Below are positions 1 through 5,499 of a stretch of DNA of 5,499 nucleotides, piece after piece. The notes beneath the pieces are model-generated. The model did not search any database. It was not told where the DNA came from and saw nothing but the letters and a program-made list of their open reading frames with translations. Both the position numbers and the translations under genes were made by a program. The stretch comes from CAYFUT01 sp964346395 (GTDB taxonomy: Bacteria; Bacillota; Halanaerobiia; Halobacteroidales; Halobacteroidaceae): NCBI GenBank assembly GCA_964346395.1, contig CAYFUT010000106.1:1-5499 (forward strand), in the 5' to 3' direction. Within the stretch, counting starts at the first letter, position 1; every line of letters starts with the position of its first letter.

Positions 1-649
1 TATAGGAGCAGTACCCGTTTTAGTGATTATCCCTATTTTTATCGCAGTGTTGGTTAATAAATCGCTGAAAGGTGTTAAATTTTTTCGGGCTGCTTACTAT
101 ATCCCGGTAGTTACTTCTATGGTAGTAGTAGGGATTATGTGGAAGTGGCTGTACCAAACCGACGGACTGTTAAATTATTTGCTGCAGACAATAGGAATTA
201 TCGATCAGCCGATAAAGTGGTTGACTAACCCTAATTTAGCACTTTATTCGGTGATAGCAGTGACAGTATGGAAAGGGTTAGGTTATTATATGGTAATTTA
301 TCTTTCTGGGCTGCAGAGCATTCCTCCGGAATTATATGAGGTAGCTCGCATAGATGGAGCTAACTGGTGGCAGAAACATCTTAATATTACGATACCTATG
401 CTGCGGCCGCAGATAGTGCTGGTTAGTGTACTGTCCTCAATTGCAGCGCTAAAAGTATTTGCTGAAATATACGTTATGACTAGAGGAGGGCCACTTAAGA
501 GCACTACTACTTTAGTTTATTATATTTATGAAAAAGCTTTTAAAAATTTAAATATGGGTTATGCAGCAGCAATGGGTTTTGTATTATTTATTATTGTTTT
601 TATTTTATCAATTATAAACATTAAATTTGTCGGCAGTAAAAATAATTAA
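1..649 (+). CDS. ABC sugar transporter permease, MalF-type (5' partial)
   Basis: Inner-membrane permease subunit of a carbohydrate importer of the CUT1 class (BPD_transp_1 fold). The reading frame is open from the left edge (first full codon at base 2), so the gene begins upstream. 215 residues are visible and about 80, including the first transmembrane helix, are probably missing, judging by the usual ~290-300 residues. The GTG at 23 lies inside a hydrophobic helix and is not a believable start. Visible hydrophobic segments lie near residues 1-20, 30-50, 72-96, 130-150 and 183-207 of the fragment. The cytoplasmic EAA loop that docks on the ATPase is at fragment residues 107-136 (bases 320-409), starting IPPELYEVARIDGA and ending in the P-x-L-x-P type element IPMLRP. 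The C-terminus is a short polar tail. The partner permease follows 15 bases downstream. The transported sugar cannot be read from the sequence; the downstream mannosidase suggests a mannose-containing glycan (inference). Confidence 0.95.
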   Translation, partial: IGAVPVLVIIPIFIAVLVNKSLKGVKFFRAAYYIPVVTSMVVVGIMWKWLYQTDGLLNYLLQTIGIIDQPIKWLTNPNLALYSVIAVTVWKGLGYYMVIYLSGLQSIPPELYEVARIDGANWWQKHLNITIPMLRPQIVLVSVLSSIAALKVFAEIYVMTRGGPLKSTTTLVYYIYEKAFKNLNMGYAAAMGFVLFIIVFILSIINIKFVGSKNN

Positions 650-657
650 GGAGGAGG
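648..657 (+). promoter_or_regulatory. Ribosome binding site for the second permease
   Basis: Two overlapping Shine-Dalgarno cores, AAGGAGG at 648-654 and GGAGG at 653-657, precede the GTG at 665 by 10 and 7 bases. The site overlaps the stop codon of the first permease. It supports the GTG start over the in-frame ATG at 701, which is preceded only by an A-rich stretch. Confidence 0.85.
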
Positions 658-664
658 AAGGCCT

Positions 665-1513
665 GTGAATTCTACGCAGACACATAAAGCAAAAAAAATT
701 ATGACCAAAACATTATTATATGTTGTGATGTCTATAATTGCAGTCGTTACAATTGGCCCTTTCTTGTGGCTGTTGTCTACAGCTATGAAATCAAGTAGTG
801 AAAATATATTTGCTTACCCCCCTAGTTTAATTCCGAAACACCCTACTATCAAGTATTTCATTGAAGTCTGGTCAGCCGTACCGATTGCCCGCTATTTTGT
901 TAATAGTTCTTTAGTAGCAGCTTTTACGGTGGGACTGAATTTAATTGTTTCTGCACTGGCAGCTTATCCGTTGGCTCGGATGAAGTTTAAAGGAAAAAAT
1001 ATAATTTTTTATGCTATCATCGGAACAATGATGGTGCCGTTTCAAATTTTGATGATTCCTTTATATATTTTCAGTACTAAAATTGGTTTGATTAACAGCT
1101 ATCCTGGTTTGATTTTTCCCGTAGCGGTCAAGGCCTTCGGCATTTTCTTGCTTCGCCAAGCTTTTTTAGCCATACCGCGGGAATTGGAGGATTCAGCCTA
1201 TATTGACGGCTGTAATAGTTTTGATATCTGGTGGCGGATTTTACTGCCGTTAGTTAAACCGGCCTTAGCTACAGTAGCTATTTTTACATTCATGAATTCC
1301 TGGAGCCGATTTATGTGGCCGCTAATTGTAATTGATGATCCGCAGTACTTTACTTTACCTTTGGGGATTTCTTATTTATCTGGTATATTTTCTGCTAACT
1401 GGCGGTTGATTGCTTCCGGATCGTTAATTTCAATTATTCCTATCATTATTATTTTCTTATTTATGCAGCGCCACTTTATTGAAGGAGCTATGTCGGGAGC
1501 AGTGAAAGGATAA
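665..1513 (+). CDS. ABC sugar transporter permease, MalG-type
   Basis: Second membrane subunit of the CUT1 sugar importer, expected to pair with the upstream permease. It is complete at 282 residues, the normal size for this family (about 270-290). Six hydrophobic segments can be read near residues 17-41, 76-101, 111-135, 147-168, 197-220 and 247-269. The EAA loop is at residues 170-199, beginning IPRELEDSAYIDGC and ending LLPLVKP. The IDG core is kept but the usual EAA triplet is degenerate (EDSA). The C-terminal ending FIEGAMSGAVKG is the hallmark tail of MalG-like permeases. The GTG start is chosen because of the strong ribosome binding site 7-10 bases upstream. The stop is 23 bases before the oxidoreductase start, so the two are very probably cotranscribed. 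No ATPase gene is in the window. Such importers often use a shared MsmK/MsiK-type ATPase encoded elsewhere (family knowledge). The sugar specificity is not readable. Confidence 0.96.
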   Translation: MNSTQTHKAKKIMTKTLLYVVMSIIAVVTIGPFLWLLSTAMKSSSENIFAYPPSLIPKHPTIKYFIEVWSAVPIARYFVNSSLVAAFTVGLNLIVSALAAYPLARMKFKGKNIIFYAIIGTMMVPFQILMIPLYIFSTKIGLINSYPGLIFPVAVKAFGIFLLRQAFLAIPRELEDSAYIDGCNSFDIWWRILLPLVKPALATVAIFTFMNSWSRFMWPLIVIDDPQYFTLPLGISYLSGIFSANWRLIASGSLISIIPIIIIFLFMQRHFIEGAMSGAVKG

Positions 1514-1524
1514 TTTGATTGAAA

Positions 1525-1531
1525 AAGGAGG
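1525..1531 (+). promoter_or_regulatory. Ribosome binding site that fixes the oxidoreductase start
   Basis: AAGGAGG lies 5 bases before the ATG at 1537. An in-frame TTG at 1519 would place this perfect Shine-Dalgarno inside the coding region and has no good site of its own, so the ATG at 1537 is the likely start. Confidence 0.88.
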
Positions 1532-1536
1532 CACTC

Positions 1537-2844
1537 ATGTTGCAGACTAAATATGATGTTATTGTAGTCGGCGGGGGACTGGCCGGCTGCGGGGCAGCAG
1601 TCGGAGCTGCTCAGGCGGGAGCAGATGTGTTATTGCTAGAAGCTACTGGTGTTTTAGGCGGTCTCGGTGTCAATGGATTAGTAAATCCCTTTATGAAGTT
1701 TGACCAAGCGGGAATTGATTTAGCGCAGGGCTTTTTTGCACAGTTAGTAGCTAAATTAAAGGCGGATAATGCTTATCAAGGACGGGCTTTTGATCCGGAA
1801 AGTTTAAAATATAACTTAAGTAAATTATTACAGCAGGTTGGTGTAGATATATTACTCTATCATCAGGTGGTTGATCTAAAAACTGTAGCCGATAAAATTA
1901 CTGAGGTAACTACTTTTGCTCAGGGGGAGAGAAGTAGATATCAAGCTGATCAGTTTATAGACTGTAGTGGAGATGCCGTATTAGGAAAATTAGCTGATTT
2001 GACGGTCTTTACCGGGGAGGAAACAACCGGCTGTCAGCAGGCTTTAACGCAGATGTTTATTCTAGAGGGGGTGGATTTAGCAGCTACTTTAGATTATGTC
2101 CGTTATAATCCGGAAGAGTTTATGGATTGGGTGACTCCCGAGCAGACAGAAACTGCTACTTCAATAGCCGGTTTTTTTAGTCAGGTAGCTGCAGCTAAAG
2201 CAGACGGTTGGGAGTTGCCCTGCGACTATTTTTTCTTTGTAGAACTGCCACGTAAAGGGGCAGTAGTGGTTAATACCGGTCATATTGAAATAAAGGAAAT
2301 TACCGCTCGTGAAGTGTCTAATGCACAGCTTATTGGTTGGCAACAAACTAAGCAGTTAACTGATTTTGCTCGTCAGTATTTGCCGGGGTTTGACGGCTGT
2401 TATTTAAGTCAGTCGGCCAATCAAATCGGGATTAGAGAAAGTGGGCGTATTAAGGGCAACTATATATTCACTAGAACAGATGTAGAAACCGGGGCTAAGT
2501 TCCCGGATGCAGTAGTTAAGGGAGCTTATGGTGTTGATATTCATTCTGATGAACTGGATGAAGAGACAGAAGGAGTGACTAATTTAGCCGAAGATTATTA
2601 TGAAATTCCAGTTCGGTCTTTAATAGCAGCCCAATTGGATAATTTGCTGATGGGCGGACGTAATTTATCGGCTGATTTCGGCGCTCAGTCAGCTGCTAGA
2701 ATCATGCCTACTAGCTGCGGTATGGGTCAAGGCGCGGGAGTAGCTGCTGCTTTAGCAGTGGCCAAAAAAATTAGTCCGGCTGAAGTTGGCCCGTCAAAGT
2801 TACAAACGGAGCTTAAAAGACAAGGAGTTAATATAAGGAGTTGA
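1537..2844 (+). CDS. FAD-dependent oxidoreductase, PF12831 (FAD_oxidored) type
   Basis: Flavoenzyme of about 435 residues with no signal peptide or membrane segment, so cytoplasmic; substrate unknown. The N-terminus is a Rossmann dinucleotide-binding unit: GGGLAG at residues 12-17 (GxGxxG), with the ribose-binding acidic residue E35 closing the second strand, followed by GVLGGLG near 38-44 and a GLVNPF segment. A conserved IGIRESGRIKG-like block lies at 297-307. The C-terminal FAD-binding half shows IPVR at 357-360, NLLMGGRNLSAD at 369-380, then ARIMPTSCGMGQGAG at 387-401. This order is the signature I associate with PF12831 proteins, which often sit in glycan-utilisation loci. The sequence starts at the ATG preceded by AAGGAGG. 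It lies 23 bases after the permease gene and 4 bases before the epimerase gene, so it very likely acts on the imported sugar or its aglycone (inference). Alternatives are a broader succinate dehydrogenase/fumarate reductase-like flavoprotein or a 3-keto-desaturase-like enzyme, but the C-terminal blocks favour PF12831. The fold is secure; the reaction is not. Confidence 0.9.
   Translation: MLQTKYDVIVVGGGLAGCGAAVGAAQAGADVLLLEATGVLGGLGVNGLVNPFMKFDQAGIDLAQGFFAQLVAKLKADNAYQGRAFDPESLKYNLSKLLQQVGVDILLYHQVVDLKTVADKITEVTTFAQGERSRYQADQFIDCSGDAVLGKLADLTVFTGEETTGCQQALTQMFILEGVDLAATLDYVRYNPEEFMDWVTPEQTETATSIAGFFSQVAAAKADGWELPCDYFFFVELPRKGAVVVNTGHIEIKEITAREVSNAQLIGWQQTKQLTDFARQYLPGFDGCYLSQSANQIGIRESGRIKGNYIFTRTDVETGAKFPDAVVKGAYGVDIHSDELDEETEGVTNLAEDYYEIPVRSLIAAQLDNLLMGGRNLSADFGAQSAARIMPTSCGMGQGAGVAAALAVAKKISPAEVGPSKLQTELKRQGVNIRS
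2835..2840 (+). promoter_or_regulatory. Ribosome binding site for the epimerase gene
   Basis: AAGGAG lies 8 bases upstream of the ATG at 2849 and sits inside the last codons of the oxidoreductase gene, whose TGA is at 2842-2844. Termination and re-initiation are close enough for translational coupling. Confidence 0.82.
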
Positions 2845-2848
2845 TATT

Positions 2849-3556
2849 ATGGATCAGATTCCGGAAAAATCACTGATAGTTTCCTGCCAAGCGCTGCCTG
2901 ATGAGCCCCTATATGGTTCGAAAATTATGGCTCGTATGGCTCAGGCAGCTCAATTGGGTGGGGCAGCAGCAATTAGAGCCAATTCGCCAGGGGATATTAA
3001 GGCGATTAGAGAAACTGTAGAACTGCCGATTATTGGTCTCTGGAAACAAGAATTGTCTAATTATGAAGTTTATATTACTCCGCGTTATCAAGATATAAAG
3101 GAAGTATTAGCTGCGGGAGCTGATTACGTAGCAGTTGACGCTACTAATCGCAATCGACCGGAAGAATTAAACGAATTATTTGCTAAAATTCGAACCGAGT
3201 TTCCAAATAAAGGAATTGTAGCTGATATTTCTACTGTCCAAGAAGCAGTTCAGATAACTGAACTGAAGCCAGACTTTATAGCTACTACTTTATCTGGGTA
3301 TACAGCTGCTAGCAGTAGTCGACCGGCGCCGGATATTCCCTTGGTGGAAGAAGTAGCTAGACTGATAGAGATTCCAATTTTAGCGGAAGGAAATTATAAA
3401 ACAGGTGCTCAGGCAGCTCAAGCCTTGCAGGCAGGAGCTTGGGCAGTAGTAATGGGCGGAGCAATTACCAGGCCGCGCAGTATTACTAGCTATATTAAAG
3501 AAGAGATGGAGCAAAAACTGCGGGGGGAGGTAAGCCATGAACAATTTTTTAAGTAA
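2849..3556 (+). CDS. nanE: N-acetylmannosamine-6-phosphate 2-epimerase (NanE family)
   Basis: Predicted cytoplasmic (beta/alpha)8-barrel enzyme interconverting ManNAc-6-phosphate and GlcNAc-6-phosphate. It is complete at 235 residues, a normal length for NanE. The opening LIVSCQALPDEPL (residues 9-21) is strongly typical. Family active-site residues are present at the numbering I recall from the Clostridium perfringens enzyme: R43 in AIRAN, K66 (proton donor/acceptor lysine), D126 in VADIST and E180 in ILAEGNY. TTLSGYT (146-152) and the phosphate-binding end MGGAITRP (about 202-209) also match. Unlike classical NanE, where the lysine is usually followed by Arg-Asp, the local sequence here is LWKQEL (64-69), which could tune specificity. 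In nan operons this enzyme follows sialate lyase and ManNAc kinase; neither is visible here. The gene starts 4 bases after the oxidoreductase and its 3' end overlaps the mannosidase gene by 20 bases. Family assignment is confident; activity on ManNAc-6-P rather than a related hexosamine phosphate is probable but unproven. Confidence 0.93.
   Translation: MDQIPEKSLIVSCQALPDEPLYGSKIMARMAQAAQLGGAAAIRANSPGDIKAIRETVELPIIGLWKQELSNYEVYITPRYQDIKEVLAAGADYVAVDATNRNRPEELNELFAKIRTEFPNKGIVADISTVQEAVQITELKPDFIATTLSGYTAASSSRPAPDIPLVEEVARLIEIPILAEGNYKTGAQAAQALQAGAWAVVMGGAITRPRSITSYIKEEMEQKLRGEVSHEQFFK
3522..3530 (+). promoter_or_regulatory. Ribosome binding site for the mannosidase, inside nanE
   Basis: GGGGGGAGG lies 6 bases before the ATG at 3537 and within the nanE reading frame (reading Arg-Gly-Glu there). 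With the 20-base overlap of the two genes it suggests coupled translation of epimerase and mannosidase, and it fixes the mannosidase start. Confidence 0.85.
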
Positions 3557-5499
3557 AGTAAAACAGAAAACAATTAAATCCAGTTATCCGATTACTGACT
3601 GGCAGAAAAGAGAAGCTTATTATCGAGAGGTCGGCGATTATGAATTTAAAGAACAGGGGTGGCAGCCGTTTGAACTCGGTGCTGCTTGGTCAGAAGCAGA
3701 AACAATAACTACCTTTTTCCGGACAGAGTTTACTGTACCGTCTGAGTTGGCCGGCGAACAGTTACAGCTTTATTTTGATACCGGGGGGGAAGCAGCTGTC
3801 TCGATTAACGGACAGTTAAAGCACGGTCAGGATAGAAATCATAATCGGGTAGTCTTAAATTCTGACTTAGCTGGAGAACTGATTTCTATTTCTATTGAAG
3901 CTGCTCTAGACCGGATTAATAAAATTTATGTTCCTGATCCGGATTATGAACATCGCTTTGATAGAGCTGAATTACAGGTTATAGATAGTGAGGCAGAAGA
4001 ATTTTATTATAATTTATTAGCTCTAATTGAGTTACAGCAGGCAGTTGAAAAACGGGAAGCAGAAATAGAAGCTGATGTAAACGAGATAATTAATGATTTA
4101 AAAACTGAATTTAAAGCTGGGAGTAATTTTTCTGTTTTAAATAAAATTTATCGAACGAAAATAAAACAGCTGCCGAAAATAGATGACTATCAGATTGACT
4201 GTTTCGGTCATGCCCATATTGATGTTGCTTGGCTGTGGCAGTTTAAAGAGACAGTTAGAAAGTGCAGTCGAACTTTTTCTACAGCAGTTGAACTAATGGA
4301 TCAATATCCTGAATTTAAATTTATTCAGTCCCAACCGCAATTGTATAAGTTTGTAAAAGAGCATTATCCGGATTTATATCAGCAAATAAAAGCTAAGATA
4401 GATACTGGACAGTGGCAGCCGGAAGGTGGAATGTGGGTTGAATCAGATACTAATTTAACGAGCGGTGAATCGCTGGTTCGTCAGTTTTTATATGGGAAAA
4501 AGTTTTTACAAGAAGAGTTTGGATTTGAGTCTAAGGTCTGCTGGCTACCGGATGTATTTGGCTATACGGGGAGTTTACCGCAGATTATGAAGTTAGCCGA
4601 TATAGATTACTTTATGACTTCTAAAATTTCCTGGAATGATACTAATCAATTTCCTTATTCTATTTTTTACTGGGAAGGAATTGACGGCAGCAGTGTTTTA
4701 ACTCATGTACCGCGGGTTATTTTACCTGATACTTATAACGGAGAGATTACTGCTGATAAAATACTAAAAGTTAAAGAAAATTATGCGCGGCAGAAAGTAG
4801 AAAATAAGTTTGACTTTAAATTTGGCGACTCTTCAAATTACTTCAAACAACAGCGGGTGATACCTGATGATCAGCTAATTTATATTTACGGTTATGGTGA
4901 CGGCGGTGGAGGAGTAACCCCAGAATTTATTGAAAAAATAAATCGATTTGATGAGATTCCTTATCTGCCGCAGTTAAATTTTAGTCAGCCGAAAGAATAT
5001 TTTAGTCGACTTGATCAAGAACAGCAGGAACGTAATCTCGAATATCCTATTTGGCAGGGTGAATTATATTTAGAATATCACCGGGGGACGTATACTAGTC
5101 AAGCTGAAATAAAAGAACAGAATAGAAGGTTGGAAGTTAAGCTGAGAACAGCAGAGATGTTATCTACTTTGTTAGGTGAACATACGCAAGCAGAAATTGA
5201 ACAGCTCTGGCAGCAGTTAGCAGTTAATCAGTTTCATGATATTCTGCCGGGGACTTCCATTACTGAAGTTTATGAAGATGTAAATCAAATTTATACTGAA
5301 GTAAAAGAACAAGCAACTGAAATAATTAATGATAATTTGGATAAGTTAGGTCAAAAAGCAGTAGTTAATGAACCACAAGTAGCGGTAGATTATTATTTAG
5401 TTTGGAACAGTCTTGGTTATCAGCGGCGGCAAGAAGTTAGTTTAGACTGGATAAAAAATAAAGCCCCTGAAGTTTATGATATTAAGACGGGGGAAGAAT
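3537..5499 (+). CDS. Alpha-mannosidase, glycoside hydrolase family 38 (3' partial)
   Basis: Zinc-dependent retaining alpha-mannosidase, open to the right edge; 654 residues are visible of an expected ~1000 or more. There is no signal peptide or hydrophobic N-terminus, so it should act in the cytoplasm on imported glycans. Domain order: an N-terminal beta-rich accessory region (about 40-150, ending near DPDYEHRFDRAEL), a charged helical linker (about 159-200), the GH38 catalytic barrel (about 220-480), the middle helical domain (about 505-590), and the start of the C-terminal beta domain at WNSLGY (623 on). Catalytic features: FGHAHIDVAWLW with predicted zinc ligands H227 and D229, LPDVFGYTGSLPQI with D339 as nucleophile and zinc ligand, GYGDGGGG at 452-459, EYHRGTYTSQ around H515, and NQFHDILPGTSI with H567 as the fourth zinc ligand. 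All are intact. A stretch at 421-446, before GYGDGGGG, looks longer than usual. The start is fixed by GGGGGGAGG 6 bases upstream. Which alpha-linkage it cuts is unknown. Family confidence is high. Confidence 0.94.
   Translation, partial: MNNFLSKVKQKTIKSSYPITDWQKREAYYREVGDYEFKEQGWQPFELGAAWSEAETITTFFRTEFTVPSELAGEQLQLYFDTGGEAAVSINGQLKHGQDRNHNRVVLNSDLAGELISISIEAALDRINKIYVPDPDYEHRFDRAELQVIDSEAEEFYYNLLALIELQQAVEKREAEIEADVNEIINDLKTEFKAGSNFSVLNKIYRTKIKQLPKIDDYQIDCFGHAHIDVAWLWQFKETVRKCSRTFSTAVELMDQYPEFKFIQSQPQLYKFVKEHYPDLYQQIKAKIDTGQWQPEGGMWVESDTNLTSGESLVRQFLYGKKFLQEEFGFESKVCWLPDVFGYTGSLPQIMKLADIDYFMTSKISWNDTNQFPYSIFYWEGIDGSSVLTHVPRVILPDTYNGEITADKILKVKENYARQKVENKFDFKFGDSSNYFKQQRVIPDDQLIYIYGYGDGGGGVTPEFIEKINRFDEIPYLPQLNFSQPKEYFSRLDQEQQERNLEYPIWQGELYLEYHRGTYTSQAEIKEQNRRLEVKLRTAEMLSTLLGEHTQAEIEQLWQQLAVNQFHDILPGTSITEVYEDVNQIYTEVKEQATEIINDNLDKLGQKAVVNEPQVAVDYYLVWNSLGYQRRQEVSLDWIKNKAPEVYDIKTGEE

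Larger units (their letters stand above)
1..5499 (+). other. Single operon for uptake and breakdown of a mannose-type glycan (inferred)
   Basis: All five genes are on one strand with spacings of 15, 23, 4 and -20 bases, and each internal start has a strong Shine-Dalgarno. No intergenic stretch is long enough to hold a promoter or an intrinsic terminator, and none was seen. The promoter, any regulator and the solute-binding protein would have to lie to the left of the window; the end of the mannosidase and any further catabolic genes lie to the right. Mannose as the substrate is inferred only from the GH38 enzyme. Confidence 0.8.

Noticed and set aside
23..25. GTG as the start of the first permease
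   Set aside because: The frame is open to the left edge and the residues before it continue a transmembrane helix, so the gene is truncated by the window rather than starting here.
298..504. Reverse-strand open frame of 68 codons inside the first permease
   Set aside because: It lies wholly within a well-supported permease gene covering the EAA loop, has no recognisable protein features, and is best explained as a chance frame opposite a real gene.
1519..1536. Upstream TTG start extending the oxidoreductase by six residues
   Set aside because: The extension would encode the AAGGAGG ribosome binding site itself, and the ATG at 1537 is ideally spaced from that site.
1514..1536. Terminator or promoter in the largest intergenic gap
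   Set aside because: Only 23 bases, containing a Shine-Dalgarno and no inverted repeat with a T-run.
2161..2346. Reverse-strand open frame of 61 codons inside the oxidoreductase
   Set aside because: Fully antisense to a conserved flavoenzyme, Cys- and aromatic-rich without a known pattern, and not supported by context.
2909..3091. Reverse-strand open frame of 60 codons inside nanE
   Set aside because: Antisense to the catalytic-lysine region of nanE, with no motif; a shadow frame.
3554..3556. Possible frameshift or fusion between nanE and the mannosidase
   Set aside because: nanE has a full-length, normally ending family sequence and the mannosidase has its own ATG and ribosome binding site; a plain 20-base gene overlap explains the arrangement.

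Overview
The window reads as the middle of one plus-strand sugar-utilisation operon from a low-GC bacterium, probably a Bacillota member. The evidence is AT-rich codon use (many TTA, ATA, AAA and GAA codons), very strong AGGAGG-type ribosome binding sites, and a GTG start. Several proteins look rather acidic. That, with the general codon style, would fit an anaerobic halophile such as Halanaerobiales, but this is only a guess.

Layout, all on the + strand and almost gap-free: (1) 1-649, the 3' part of a MalF-type CUT1 ABC sugar permease, cut by the left edge; (2) 665-1513, its MalG-type partner permease; (3) 1537-2844, a cytosolic FAD-dependent oxidoreductase of the PF12831 (FAD_oxidored) type; (4) 2849-3556, an N-acetylmannosamine-6-phosphate 2-epimerase (NanE family); (5) 3537 to the right edge, the first ~654 residues of a GH38 alpha-mannosidase, cut by the window end. 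The largest intergenic gap is 23 bases, and the epimerase and mannosidase genes overlap by 20 bases. There is therefore no room for an internal promoter or terminator outside coding sequence, and I see no RNA gene, mobile element, repeat array or CRISPR.

Inferred working model: the permease pair imports an oligosaccharide or glycoside, with the binding protein presumably encoded upstream and the ATPase upstream or elsewhere. The cytoplasmic GH38 enzyme removes alpha-linked mannose, the epimerase feeds an N-acetylhexosamine phosphate into GlcNAc-6-P metabolism, and the FAD enzyme performs an unassigned redox step on the imported sugar or aglycone. The combination is not a standard sialic-acid (nan) operon. 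No sialate lyase or ManNAc kinase is visible, the nanE-like gene sits between a redox enzyme and an alpha-mannosidase, and its residues next to the catalytic lysine differ from those I remember for classical NanE. The FAD enzyme plus the atypical epimerase is the most likely source of undescribed chemistry here.
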